Assembly (NCBI RefSeq): GCF_910594005.1
Contig: NC_057835.1
Span: 49,128,001-49,192,000 of the forward strand
Length of the DNA: 64,000 nucleotides
From: Cervus elaphus
Lineage: Eukaryota; Chordata; Mammalia; Artiodactyla; Cervidae
Direction of reading: 5' to 3'
Shown in pieces: positions 45,846 to 57,778 of this stretch. The notes under the pieces were generated by a model that saw only the letters and a program-made list of their open reading frames with translations, searched no databases and was not told the DNA's origin. Each line of letters opens with the position of its first letter. Position 1 is the first letter of the stretch. Made by a program: the position numbers and the translations under genes.

Positions 45846-48260
45846 GCACATAGAATTTTTTATTTCATTGCTTGTGCTTCTGGTGTCGTATCTTTTGTAT
45901 ATGTTATGACATAGTGGTACAATTTCATTCTTTTCATCCAGTTGTCTTAGAACCACTTGTTGGAGAGAATATTTGCCCCATAGAATTGTCTTGGCACCTT
46001 TGCTAAAAATGACCATAAATGGGCCTACTTGTCAGTTCAAGCCCAGTGATCAATTTGTTCTTTTGCCAGCACCAAACAGTCTTGATTATGGTATCTTTGT
46101 ACTGTATGTTTTGAGATTGGGAAGTGAGTATTTTTAAGTTTGTTCTTCATTTTCAAGTTTATTTTGTCTTTGCTTAGTCGTTTTCATTTCCTTAGGAATA
46201 TTAGGCTAAGTTTGTTAATTTTGGAGGGAAAAAAAGGTAGCTGAGATTTTGATAGAGATTCCATCAAATTGATGAATAATTTGGGAAGAATTGCTTTTTT
46301 TTTTTTGCTATGTTGGGTCTTAGTTGCAGCATGTGGGATCTTAGGTTTTGCATGGAGGATCTAGTTCCCTGACCAGGAAAGGAACCTGGGTCCCCCACAT
46401 TGGGAGTGTGGAGTCTAAACCCCTAGACCACCAGGGAAGTCCTAAGAATTCCTAGCTTAAAATAGTCTTTCATGAACACAGATGTCTTTCCATGTGTTTA
46501 GGTCTTTAGATTCTTTTGATGCTGTTTTGTAGTTTTTAGTGTATAACTTATTTTGTTAATTTTATTACTAACAATGTTATTCTTTTTGTGGGGTTGTAAA
46601 TGAAATTGCATTCTTAATTTCATTTTTGGCTTTTATTGCTAGTGTAAAGAAATGAGTTGGTTTTTGTGTATTGATATTAACTTTTGCAATCTTGCTGAGC
46701 AAGTTTTATTAATCCTAGTGGTTTTTAAAGTGAATTTCCTTAGGATTCTCTGCACACAGAATGATGCATCAGTAAGTAAGAAATTTTAAATTTTTCTTTT
46801 CAATATGCTAGCCTTTAAAATTTTTTTCCTAATCTATTTTCCTCGCTAGAACTCTAGTATTATGTTGAATAGGCATTTTTGTCTTGTTCCTGATCTTAGC
46901 ATGAGAGGAATCAGTGTTTCACTGTTAAATATAGTGTCAGCGATGGGTTTTTCATAGGTATCCTTTATCATATTGAGGAAGTTCTCTTTTCTTGCTCTTG
47001 AGTGTCTTTATCATAGATAACAACCATATTGGGTTTTGTCAAATGACTTTTCTATGTGTATGGAGATGCTATTTTGGTCTTTTACTCTATTACTTTGGTG
47101 CATTACATTGACTGATTATATTTTATATGTTGAACCAACCACCTTGCATTCCTGGGATAAATCCCATTGGTTGAGGTGTGTAATCCTTTTCATATGTTTC
47201 TGAACTCAGTTTGCCTCTGTTTTATTGATAGTTTTTGCAACTCTATTTATAAGGTATATTGATTTATAGTTTTCCTTCTTTTTTTTTTTTTTTTAACTGA
47301 TTTGTCTGGTTTTCACATCAGGGTACTACTTGTCTCAGATGGCGACTTGTGAAGTGTTCCTCTTATTTTTTTTTTTTAATTTGTGAGGGATTGTCATTAA
47401 TTCTTCTGTAAACATTTAGTAGTATTCACCAGCAAAATCATCTTGGCCCTGGGTTTTTCTTTGTGGGGAATTTTTTGATTCCTAATTCAGTCTTTTACTT
47501 CCTTAAGCTCTATTTAACTTTATTTTTCTTTTGAGTCAGTGTTTTTAGTTTGCATCTTTATAGGATTTTGCTTATTTTGGTAGAATAATTTGCTGGCACA
47601 CCATTATTCTCAGAATTTCCTTATAATTTTGTCAATTTGATAGGGATGTCCTCTTTCTTGATTTTGGTGGTTTTAGGCTTTTCTTTTTTCTTTGGTCAGT
47701 TTAGCTAAAAATTTCTCAGTTTCACTGGTATTTTCAAAGATCCAACTTTTGTTTTATTGATTAGTCTCTATTAAATTTTTAAAATTTACTTTATTTCCAC
47801 TCCATTCCTTATTATTATTATTTTTCTTTTGACTTTAGGGTAGTTGACTTTATTGTTTTATATTTTTAAGGTGGAAGGTTATTAATTTGAGGCCTTTCTC
47901 TTTTAAAATACAGGTATTTATAGTTATAATTTCACTTTAATCATTGCTTTATCTGCATCCTATAAATTTTGGTATGTTTTGTTCTCACTTTTATTAACCT
48001 ATACATATTTTCTAATTTTTCTTGCGATGTGTTATTTGACCCATTGGTTATTTAGTATTGTGTTGTTTAATTTTCACCTATGTGTAAATTTCCCATATTT
48101 ACTTCTGTTATTTATTTTTGTTCCACTGTGGTCTGAGAACATAATCTGTATAATTTCAGTTCTTTTAAATTTACTGAGATTTGTTTTATGGCCTAACAAA
48201 TGGTCTGGCCTAAAGAATGTCCCATGTGCAGTTGATGAGAATATATTTTGCTGTTGTATG
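45846..48260 (-). repeat. Ancient L1M ORF2 region, reverse strand
   Basis: Long series of L1 ORF2 landmarks in order: gcttgtgcttctggtgtcgt, gccccatagaattgtcttgg, gattttgatagagattccat, cttgttcctgatcttagcat, cttgcattcctgggataaat, ggccctgggtttttctttgt, tgacccattggttatttag, ccactgtggtctgagaac, ggcctaacaaatggtctgg. Highly decayed, no long frames. It continues the L1M whose 3' part is at 41578-43757. Confidence 0.85.
46293..46443 (-). mobile_element. CHR-type tRNA SINE nested in L1M
   Basis: T-tract, gttgcagcatgtgggatctt, tagttccctgaccaggaaag, head accaccagggaagtcct. Duplication aagaatt at 46286-46292 and 46444-46450. Confidence 0.9.
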
Positions 48261-48274
48261 TATGTCAGTAAGGC

Positions 48275-48450
48275 CACCCAGAATGCTGGTTACCCCTGGA
48301 TGGGAGGAATATGATTGGGGATGGGTTCACAGGGTGATAAGGGGGTTGTCATGCTGGATATCTCTAACTTTGGTGAATACATGAGCATTTTATTATTTCT
48401 CTATTAGATGTACATATATATTTTTATTCACTCATATATTTTACGGTTAA
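48275..48450 (+). repeat. Possible L1M 3' scrap
   Basis: ggttacccctggatgggagg and ggggatgggttcacagggtg resemble the glycine-rich-looking G-tract region near old L1 3' ends. Weak. Confidence 0.35.
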
Positions 48451-48770
48451 ATATATTCAGCCAGCCACGAGACTATTTTGTGTCAGTCCCATGTTCTGCT
48501 TACAGAGAAAATGACTTAAGGACCAGGATAAGCTACAAGCGTTCTGGATTTTTGAGAGTATCAGGAAGAAAAATAAGTGTTTGCTATGAGCACAAAAGTG
48601 GCTTTTGCACTTGCCTTCTCACGGCTAAATGAGATGGTGTTTTTAAAAGTTAGCTTTGAGAAAACAAGTGCATGTTAAAGGAGATATTCAGTGAATTCAT
48701 ACAGTAGTATTAGAATCTGAGCAGACTTTACTGTCCCCAGAAGGATTTCATGTCAGGTAGCATACATAAG
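48451..48770. other. Unassigned DNA
   Basis: No repeat or gene recognised. Confidence 0.4.
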
Positions 48771-48965
48771 GGACTTCCCAGCTGGCTAAGTGGTGAAGAA
48801 TCCACCTGCAATGAGAGAGATGTGAATTTGATCACTGGGTCAGGAAGATCCCCTGGTGAAGGAAATGGCAACTGACTCCAGTATTCTTGCCTGGGAAATC
48901 CCGTGCGCAGAGGAGCCTGACGGGCTACAGTCAGACATGACTTAGGGACTGCACAGCAGCAGCGG
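48771..48965 (+). mobile_element. Bov-tA SINE, diverged
   Basis: gacttcccagctggctaagt head to cagacatgacttagggactg tail, with a short deletion in the 3' part. Flanks catacataagg (48761-48771) and catttataagg (48966-48976) match at 9 of 11. Confidence 0.9.
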
Positions 48966-48976
48966 CATTTATAAGG

Positions 48977-49854
48977 CTGTGTCACTCTGTAAGTTCCTCT
49001 GCAGGTACAAAATGATAACCAATGCTTGATGTTAGAGTTTTGTATTTAGACTAATCATCCTACCTTTCAATTGTCTACACACAAGTGATTATAGGTTTAG
49101 AGAATGTTTTCAGAAGCAACCAAAACATCATAGACACAGGCAAGAGAGGTTTGCTGCGTGACCAAGAGAGTGTGGGCTTTTACATGCTGGGCAAATCAAG
49201 AACTTAATGCTGAGAAAATTGATGTCATAAGAAAAGATGATGTCCTGAAATGACTTTTTTTTTTTTTTGGTCTGAAATGACTTTTGCAGTGTGAAAATAA
49301 CTGAGATAACATAGGGCATTAAATGAAATTTCTGACTAAATACCTAAATGGGCCAGAGAGCTAAATTAATGTCAGATGCCTTTGCATTTTGTTTCTGGAA
49401 GCAGTCTCCACTCACAGTTCTTTTGACTGCTATGATCAAAGGGAAGATCCTTTGACACACCAAGAAAAGTTTGATGCAGGCACAGCTTAAGAAATATTAA
49501 TGAGTTACTGGACAGGTAAGTGTGAAAATAAAGGCTACAGTTGGGCTTCAGCACAGAGCTGAGAATTTTTCTTACAAATTACACAGACAGAAAAAAAAAT
49601 TCTCTGAAAAAAAAGAAGTGAATCAGGAAAAGAGAGTAACTGATACAGAGGTTGGTTTCTAATTATAGTGCCACAAATTAAACAAGAAATCTTTACTTAC
49701 AACAATGCCTAGGGCAATTCAGTCAGCTCTATTGGAGGGAAGGTTTGGCAAAATTAATGCTGTTAATAAATGACAGAGATTTTAAGTATTATATTGTATT
49801 AACATTTAAATGTGGATTTTTCCAGGTTTCTGGGGAAAAGCAAAAACAAATCAA
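48977..49854. other. Single-copy-looking DNA with a T-run insertion
   Basis: No repeat family recognised except the T-run insertion at 49259-49271, listed separately. Confidence 0.4.
49259..49271. mobile_element. Tail-only insertion (T-run plus ggt)
   Basis: ttttttttttggt lies between two copies of ctgaaatgactttt (49245-49258 and 49272-49285). Read on the minus strand this is acc plus an A-run flanked by a 14-bp target duplication. Confidence 0.65.
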
Positions 49855-49985
49855 ATGAAAACATTTTATGTACTCAGCACTATAGTGAGTAGTGGGGCAA
49901 ATCAGATGAACAATGAATGAAGTATATTTCCTTCCTGTGTAGACTTTATAATCTAGTTAAAGAGACACCATCTGGGTGAAATAAT
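49855..49985 (-). repeat. L2/MIR3-like fragment
   Basis: tgtactcagcactatagtg, gtggggcaaatcagatgaac and actttataatctagttaaag resemble the reverse L2 3' end. Confidence 0.5.
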
Positions 49986-51365
49986 GAGATAAAAATATGC
50001 GGCAGAATCAGGGTACTTGCTCTCGAGGACGATTCTTAGCAACCTCACTCTCTGGGTACTGGTAAAGAACCAGGCAGTGGAAGCGTTTGCTGCTTGACCA
50101 CCCAGGGCCCCTCATTCATTCTTACTGATTTCTAATTGTACCTCCTTTAGCTTATATGCAAAAATTGCAATGCCTCCTAGCGGCTCTTTGTTATAGAGCT
50201 TTCTACAAATTAAAAACAGGAATTTAAAGGAATGAAAATTGCTTGGAGCAGGAGCATTGGAAATGATAAAAGGGCAACTAATACTGAGAAAGAAAACATA
50301 AAGTCTTTCATACGCATGACTTGGAGAGCAGAACCAGCTGAGAACATTTAGCAAAGGAGCAAGCAAGCAAGCCTTCCCCTCCCAGGTCTTGCTCTGACTG
50401 TGCTGTTGCCCAGTGCGATGGCTGATAGCCACGTGCTGACTTCATCATCAACAATATGTTAATAGCTTTTGTATATATTTGATTAAGCTGGAAATTGTGT
50501 ATTACGTTTGGGAAATCTTTCCATCAAAATTAGTTCAAACACAACCTTTTGGCATGCAAAGGGAATAAGCTTTAGTTCTCAGGACGAATCACAGTGGACC
50601 ACCTCATTACCCAGCCATACTGGATAAATGAGGCATTACTCTATATCGTTGAGTCTGCTATTGTGTGATGCAGGACATATTTTCTATATTATTATAAAAT
50701 AAAATTATAATACGATTTTTGCAATATCATAACTTTTATAGTGGTTCCTAAGGCAGCAAACTAGCCAGATTTCAGTCACACTAATGGAAGGATCTTCTGG
50801 ATCAAATGGCTTATTAAATAAACTCAAATGAAAATAAGTATATATTTCATGTAGGTCTTCTGTTTTAATATTTGAATATAGTTATTCAGTGTTCTGGGAT
50901 AGTGCACAGCACAGTAAAAGGCAATGGCAAAGAATATCACTACCCATGCATATTTTATTGTAAAAAGAAAACTGTGCATCTAGATTTGTGATTGGAACAG
51001 AGTCTAAGGGATATTTATCATGATGGCAACACTGATTTTGGAAAAACAAAAGAAGATGAAGGGAGCAGAAACCCAGGCTTAAGCAACAGCAGGTTTTTCT
51101 TTTATTGATTATTAATTTATTTTGTGGGATTTCAACAGTGAAAGAGACCTGGGAAAATCAGACCATAAAATCAATCCCTCAAATTGAAGTTGAAAGAAGT
51201 GAATCGTTTCTTGTACCCACCGAGTGGTAGTAATTAACTTGAGGGCATCTCAGTTACTCTTCTATTAAGCAGTTCTCTTAGGGAATCAAATTTATTTTAG
51301 TTTACTTATTGGATTCATCCTCAGCACTCAAGGTGCTTTTGAAGGATATGATGCAAATTGTTAGC
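49986..51365. other. Single-copy-looking DNA
   Basis: No recognised repeat or gene. Confidence 0.45.
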
Positions 51366-51560
51366 ATCATTTAACATTTATTGAATTATAGCATCACATG
51401 ACTTAGAGCAGACACTAGACTTAATGAGAAAAGCAAGACGTTCCATTCCCAGTTTACAGAGAGAGTAACCAAGACAGGTGGGAGGGGAAAGACTTGCTCA
51501 AAGTCAGACAAAATTTTGAGAGGCGATTAGGACCCAGTTTGGTTATCCTTGGTAGATTGC
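51366..51560 (+). repeat. MIR SINE
   Basis: tttaacatttattgaattat, ttcccagtttacagagagag, gacttgctcaaagtcagac, gaggcgattaggacccag are in MIR order. Confidence 0.65.
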
Positions 51561-54173
51561 TGTTTTCACTTGTACATAAGCTGAATTTGCTGGGAAATAT
51601 ATATATACCATGAAGAAATAAAATGTACTGAGAAAAAGAAGAATTAATTTTTGAACTTGGGAATGTAGTTGGGATGTGTAAGCATAAATAATTGCAGGAG
51701 TGGTGGTTAAAGTCCTGTATTTACTTAGCTATCATTCTGTTTGCATTTGTAATCAGTCTCTGCCAATTGCTATTTGTTACTAGCCAACAAGAGAAGGGAG
51801 GGACAGGAATGGGAAATAGTAAACCCAGATTATCTTTTATAAGTGTGTAAATTGATGGATATGGTAGATTTTTTCAGTGTAGAAACTTAAAGTTCTGTAC
51901 CTCGTTCTGTTTCAGAAAACATTTTGGTTGTGTCAGTAGACCCAGAGCCAAAGGGTTTATTTACAATCCTCTTTTCCAACTGGAATGAACAAAGGGGAAT
52001 CCTAGATCACAGAGGATTTTAGTCTCAGTTGGGACTCTTCAGACCCCTAACATACACAGACAGAGCTGACTCTGAGCTCTTTCTACGCTGTTTCCATGGT
52101 CGTGGCTGCTCACTGTTCTGTTCCAACCCAAACTCTGCTGTGATTTCGACCCTATGTCTCTGGCTGAAGCAGGCTGCTTGGAGTTCTGGGTTGACGTTTG
52201 TGTATATGGAGGGGCATGTGTCTTTCTTTCTTTGGGTTTGGCCCTGTCACTAAGTCTATAAATAGGAAATTAATTCTCTGTACTTCTTCCTGGGAAATTC
52301 CAACTTTGGCTGAAATTTTATATTTTAGAATTTTCTGTCCATGTAATTAAGTCTTTTTGGCCTCCTGTTCTCTGCCCCCAACATCTTATTTTATCCTTTT
52401 CTTTTATTTCAAATAAAGGCATTTATACTGAAGGGGAAAGAAAGTGGGACTAGGGAGTCATGACTACTAGAGATCAATTAATGTATTACAACCCAAAATG
52501 ATTGTTTTTGACTCATGACTTCTGAAAATATATATGATAGATCTTCAACATTAGGAAAAAGGTGAACAAAAAGGAAGAGAAAATGTTTACTGTGTTATTG
52601 ATCTTCCTTAACTGAATTCTTTCATCTCAGAAATAAGCTTGCACAAAAGCTTCTGCTTGTACCTGCTGGGTAGATGTCTGCTTCTGAATCCACATCATTC
52701 CTATTGCTTCTGCCATTTCCCAGCCCTTGTCAATGGCCACCTCTTCTCCTACAAACAGAACCATACGAAGCATCTGAAGGTCTCCTCGTCTCTAAAGGGA
52801 TAAGAATTTGTTTCTGATCAGAAAGGAACTTTTTCCTGACAAAATCTGATCAGTTGAGGATAAAACAAACTAACAGGTCAGTACTGCTTTCCTGGTGACA
52901 GCCCTGAGTGGGTGACCCAGGAAAAAGATCCAGTACAAATGAAAGGCAAGAATAAAAGGAGTTACTGTGCTCAAGCACAGGAGGGGTGAAGGACACACCA
53001 ATAGTGATCATGTATATTCCAAGTATGGTTAATACCATAACAGATTGGATTAGAGGAGAAAATTGTGAGTGTTTGGGGAATAAGGAGACTTGAATGAAGA
53101 GAAGACTTTAGAGGCGGGTATAAAAAATGTCTGAGAAGAAAACAGAGGTTGGTAGTTTCAAACACAGAGGTGGTTATGCTGAGTGTGTCTGGGGAAAACA
53201 AACTGTCTGACTGTAGATACAAGAGAGAGTGAAAGATGAATCTAGGAAAAAAGCCTATTGCAGAGGTCTGAAACATTTATACTCGGATTGGTTGCCAATG
53301 GTGTTTAAGCATGATTGTAAATCAGTTTGAAGTTGGAGAAAATTGAAGGGTGGACTGGAAAGACTGGAAGGGAAGTAGAATTAGCAATCAGGAGAATTTT
53401 GTAATAGCATAAGTGAGAAATCTTGAAAATCTAATGCCCAAATTTCACTGGCTATGTCTTCATGAAGCCAATGAAGCTAGTGATCAAATAAGCCCTAGAT
53501 CCCTTAGTAAATTTAATAAAAATCTCTGGAAACCCTCCAGAAAAATATCACATTTGCACATACTTAGAAAACATTGCTTATATTTCAGGGTGTTTATAGA
53601 TCCCTGGGAACCAGGAAGCATTTAGGAAACTATGAGCTACAAGCTAAGCACCTGAATGACTTGATTGGCATTTGAAAAATGAACCAGTTATATAACAAAA
53701 ATTGTTTACCATTTTGACATAATGTAGATTGGCATTTCACAACTTTTTTTTTTAAATAACCTGATATGGAGGTCATGGTCAAACAATTTTGGCAATGACT
53801 GCACAACTCTGTTATCCTCTGGAAAATGAATATCACATACCGTCATGTTAAATGTTCTGCAGTAAAGAACACTGACTTAACTCTGTTTACTCCAGGGATT
53901 CTAGCCATTAATCCAACGGTTGTCAGAACCCGTCCATGCAGCCTTCACCCAGAGACACCTGTTAAATTGTTTCACAGTCTTTAGATGTAAATGGAGCTCA
54001 GGCTCCAAGGACGTCACGTTCCTTTGGATCTGCCTTCACCTCTCTCAGCCCTCCTTCCTGTGACCCAGGAGATGCACATTCTGGCCAGCTAACCAGCTGT
54101 GTGATCTGGGAAAAATTGTGTGCCTCGGAATTCATTTCTGGAAAAGAGGAGGGCGAATATCTATGCCCTGTAT
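51561..54173. other. Single-copy-looking DNA
   Basis: About 2.6 kb, mostly unrecognised. 53330-53425 may be decayed reverse L2. Contains the first of two related segments (52660-52790). Confidence 0.4.
52660..52790 (-). repeat. Unexplained segment, copy A
   Basis: Shares about 90 bp at roughly three-quarters identity with 54515-54635 (catttcccagcccttgtcaa here, catttcccagtccttgtcaa there). On the minus strand both translate around DKGWEMAEAIGMM and DKDWEMARATGMM. Could be an ancient repeat or exon-derived. Confidence 0.45.
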
Positions 54174-54346
54174 CAGTGGTCCTCAAAGCTGAATGTTCGT
54201 GAGAATCACCAAGAAGACTTCTCAGAGCCCCATTCCAGAGTTTCTGAGTGTGAAGACAGGGCTGAAACCTGAGAATGTGCATTACTGTGGAGTTCCCAGA
54301 TGATGCCACTGCTGAGGGTCCATGGACCAAGCCTTGAGAACTGCTG
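54174..54346 (+). mobile_element. MER5A (hAT-Charlie, non-autonomous)
   Basis: cagtggtcctcaaagctgaa start, agaatcaccaagaagacttc, ccattccagagtttctgag, gagaatgtgcattactgtgg, agatgatgccactgctgag, ccttgagaactgctg end. The inverted termini are recognisable. Confidence 0.88.
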
Positions 54347-54641
54347 CTCTAGTATGTTTAAGGTCCTGTGAACACTTAGACTCTTTCTCATTTAAGTCAT
54401 TTCTTCTCCAGAGCTGGTGACTAACTCTGCCTGCTAACTCACTGCTCCTGTTTTGAGTCAGCAGGGCCACACAATTCTCCATGTGTTATTTTTATGATGG
54501 TCACTATTGGTGTTTTCTGAGGAAGGCTGTATCATCATTCCTGTTGCTCTTGCCATTTCCCAGTCCTTGTCAAAGGCAGCCTGTCTAGCACAAACAAAAT
54601 CATTACAGAACATATGCTTTTTATAATTTTTGATACAAATG
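54347..54641. other. Unassigned DNA
   Basis: Mostly unrecognised apart from the segment at 54515-54635. Confidence 0.4.
54515..54635 (-). repeat. Unexplained segment, copy B
   Basis: Related to 52660-52790 in the same orientation; its far end is cut by the L1 beginning at 54642. A minus frame (54877-54458) crosses L1 and this segment without a domain I recognise. Confidence 0.45.
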
Positions 54642-54962
54642 AGCTTCTTCACAAAACAGACAGACTTAGAGCACAAACTATGGTTTTTGAGGGGATGAGA
54701 TAGGGAGTTTGAGATAGACAGGTACACATTTCTATATTTAAAATGGACAACCAACAAGGACCTATACTGTATAGCACAGGAAACTCTGCTCAATGTCATG
54801 TGGAAGCCTGGGTGGGAGGGGAGTTTGGGGGAAAATGGATACATGTATACGTATGGCTGAGAACTTTTTCTGTCCACCTGAAACTGTCACAATATTGGTA
54901 ATCAGCCAATGTATTTGTAAACTCCAATACAAAATTAAAAAGTTTTAAAACAAAAAAAAATT
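54642..54962 (+). mobile_element. L1 3' end
   Basis: cacaaaacagacagacttag, gagtttgagatagacaggta, aaggacctatactgtatagc, ctgaaactgtcacaatattg, then an A-tract at 54950-54960. Short duplication caaatg at 54636-54641 and 54963-54968. Confidence 0.85.
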
Positions 54963-55023
54963 CAAATGTGTAGAGAGGACACTAATGAAGTATGTCACTG
55001 TTGCTGACATGGTATATAGCAAA

Positions 55024-55623
55024 GATTTTTTTTTAATTAGAGGATAATTACTTTACAATAGTTTGATGGTTTTTGCTGTACATCAGCATGAATCGGCATT
55101 AGGTATACATATGTCCCTTCCCTCTTGAACCCCCCTCCCACCTCCCTCCCAATCTCCCACTCCTCTAGGTTGTCACACAGCACTGGCTTTGGGTTCCCTG
55201 CATCATACATCGAACTCCCACTGGCTGTCTATTCATACACCCTGAAGAAACCAGAATTGAAAAAGACACATATACCCTGATGTTCACCATAGCAGTATTT
55301 ACAATAGCTAGGGCATGGAAGCAACTTAGATGTCCATTGACAGATGAATGGATAAGGAAGTTCTGGTACATATACCCAATGGAATTACTCAGCTATAAAA
55401 CGGAATACATTTGAGTCAGTTCTAATAAAGTGGTTGAACCTAGAGCCTGTTATACAGAGTGAAGTTAAGTCAGAGAAAGACAAATATCATCTATTAACAC
55501 ATGTATGTGGAATCTAGAAAGATAGTACTGATGGTCCTGCTTGCAGGGCAGCAAAGGAGACACAGACATTTTGGACACAGAGGGGGAAGGAGTGGGTGGG
55601 ATGATTTGGGAGAATAGCTTTGA
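55024..55623. mobile_element. Twin-primed L1 (5' inversion)
   Basis: The left part (55024-55233) is the L1 3' end on the minus strand; the right part (about 55234-55623) is the adjacent upstream L1 segment on the plus strand (aaaccagaattgaaaaagac to gggagaatagctttgag). A 13-bp duplication with one mismatch, ggtatatagcaaa / ggtagatagcaaa, flanks the whole (55011-55023 and 55624-55636). About 25 bp of L1 appears lost at the inversion point. Confidence 0.87.
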
Positions 55624-55636
55624 GGTAGATAGCAAA

Positions 55637-55889
55637 CTTTTTTGGATACCACATATTTGATGAATCACGCCAACATGCAGTTAGACCTGGTAATACAAAG
55701 AACCTATTTACATGACATTTCTGTTAGGGGAACACTGCTCTGTTTAATGTGTATATGAGTGTAGATGCTTCTCAAACATGGGAAGGATTCCCTCTATTCA
55801 AAATGCATGGAAGTAGCTTCTACAGCCAGGGCTGGGACAAAGTGATGACATTGATAAAACTTGACTTTGGGGCCCCTTCACTTTGTGTT
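55637..55889. other. Unassigned DNA
   Basis: No repeat or gene recognised. Confidence 0.4.
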
Positions 55890-56020
55890 CAGTCATTTAA
55901 TACATATTTACCGATCATTGGCATATAAGGCATTAAGCTAGATCCTTTGGGGGATGCAAAAATAAATCAGATCAAATCCTTGCCCGCAATGGAATTTATA
56001 ACCTAGTGTGAGACTTAAGA
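55890..56020 (-). repeat. L2-like 3' end
   Basis: catttaatacatatttaccg, gctagatcctttgggggatg and ttgcccgcaatggaatttat follow the reverse L2 3' order. Confidence 0.6.
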
Positions 56021-56077
56021 TGTGTGCATTCATGGAGACAGTGAGCAGGGCTGCTGCTTTATCGGCCGGGCTCAGTG

Positions 56078-56262
56078 ACAGCAAATCTAATTACTAGCTA
56101 TGTGACCTTGGACAGTTTATGTAACCCTGTGAGCCTCAGCTTCATGATGGTGGGTGAAATTATGCCCCATAGGATCAATTATGGCTTCATTGTAAAAACC
56201 CCTATGAAATGCTTTCTGCCATGTTCAGAATATATTGTGCATTCAATAAATGTAGCAGTTTT
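56078..56262 (-). repeat. MIR SINE
   Basis: attactagctatgtgacctt, ggacagtttatgtaaccctg, tgagcctcagcttcatgatg, then attcaataaatgtagcag. Confidence 0.8.
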
Positions 56263-56299
56263 TAAAACTATCATCCTAAAAGTAGAGTGATAAATATAA

Positions 56300-56545
56300 T
56301 AGATAATTTTTGAATGCTTATTATGTGCTGGATATTCAACTGAGAACTTTACAGTTGAATGTATTACTTCATTTGTCCTACACCAACCCTTAAGAAACAT
56401 AGCATTTCGTTTTGAAGATGAGAAACTTCAGGGCTTCAGGGACCTTAAGTAATTGTCCTAAGGGGCTGCAGCTTACAAATGCCTGAGCTGGTACTTAAAC
56501 ACCACCATTCTGTTGCTAGAGCTTGTACGCTTAACCACAATGTAT
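56300..56545 (+). repeat. MIR SINE
   Basis: tgaatgcttattatgtgctg, acttcatttgtcctacacc, gaagatgagaaacttcaggg, aagtaattgtcctaaggggc, ttaaccacaatgtat. It faces the MIR at 56078-56262. Confidence 0.8.
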
Positions 56546-56555
56546 AATGCAACTT

Positions 56556-56770
56556 AGTGGCTTCCCAGGCGGCTCAATGGTAAAGAATCCACTTGCCAAA
56601 CAAGGGACATGGGTTCACTCCCTGGGTCAGGAAGATCCCTGGGAGAAGGAAAAAAGGAACCCACTCCTGTATTCTTGCCTGGAAAGTCCCATGGACAGAG
56701 GAGCCTGGTGGACTACAGTCCATGTAGTCGCAAAAGAGTCAGACACAATTTAGCAACTGAACAATAACAA
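56556..56770 (+). mobile_element. Bov-tA SINE
   Basis: tggcttcccaggcggctcaa head, ggttcactccctgg B-box region, full Bov-A body, tail agcaactgaacaataacaac. Confidence 0.93.
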
Positions 56771-56929
56771 CTAAATGCTCGAAGAGGGATAAACAAGATG
56801 TTTGAGGAAGTCAGAGGTAGGAGCAAAAACGTCTGTCTAGGAGGAACTGCTACTATGATAAAGACTTAAAATTTGAGCTGGGGCTTGAAAGGGGATTTTG
56901 GCTCTACATGTTCTCACCTGCTCTTTTCT

Positions 56930-57150
56930 TATTAAACATATTTATTGATTCTATAAATATGTATCCAGCACTTACTTTGCATCAGGCATCATGGGGTGTC
57001 AGAGATGCAGCAGGGAGTAAGAAGGACAGTATCACTGATTCAGTGTTCATATCTTCATGCAACCTCTGATCCATAGGGGGAGGTGCCATTCAATAGCCAC
57101 TTAATGAGTAATTATGAGGGAGAAATTTAGAATGCTGTTGAATTTAGGTA
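56930..57150 (-). repeat. L2-like 3' region
   Basis: aacatatttattgattctat, ccagcacttactttgcatca, agagatgcagcagggagtaa resemble reverse L2. Confidence 0.5.
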
Positions 57151-57750
57151 CTGTGAACTGAGGGCTCACTCCATCCTGGGCTGTGCCACGTGTCATGGAA
57201 GACACAGACATGAAGTGAGGATGTTAGTCTGTTCTGCTCAGTAATTAGACTTCCCTGGGAAGAACTTTAGGTTTTCTTCATCTTTCTCACAGCTGTATAT
57301 TCCTTCTTTCAGTGGAAATGTTTCCAATCTGAAATCCATTCATTGGTAGTCACTTGTGAGCTCTGAATTTTTAAATAAACTAATGTGATTGGATAACATT
57401 ATAAAACTATTGACCTATTTCTGCCCCTCCCCTACTTTTATTATTGATTCCTGTCTTCTACCATACTGCTCCATTCATGTAGCTAGAGTTTGGTCCACGC
57501 GTTGCCTAAGAAAATGGGTAATACAGGGCAGGAAATAGAGAAAGGTCAGTCTTTCTGGCTCTAGTTTCTAAGAGCCTGTTCCCTGAAAGGGAGGGATAGG
57601 ACTCTTGGCATAACCCACTCCAGTTGGAAGGGCTCCCTGGGCAGAGAATGCCATTAGCAATGTTGGACAATGACTGGGATTAAATTTCTGCTTTATCTCA
57701 GCTGTGAATGAGGCATTGAAAAAATATTCAGTTAAATTATAGAAAAATAA
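57151..57750. other. Unassigned DNA
   Basis: No recognised repeat or gene. Confidence 0.4.
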
Positions 57751-57765
57751 AGGTTATTACTTCTT

Positions 57766-57778
57766 TTTTTTTTTTTTT
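57766..57778. mobile_element. Tail-only insertion (13 T)
   Basis: A pure T-run lies between perfect 15-bp copies of aggttattacttctt (57751-57765 and 57779-57793). On the minus strand it is an A-run alone with a target duplication. Confidence 0.75.

Noticed and set aside
45522..46016. 164-codon minus-strand open frame joining the GC-rich block and L1M
   Set aside because: It crosses the junction between two unrelated sequences, so it is a chance fusion.
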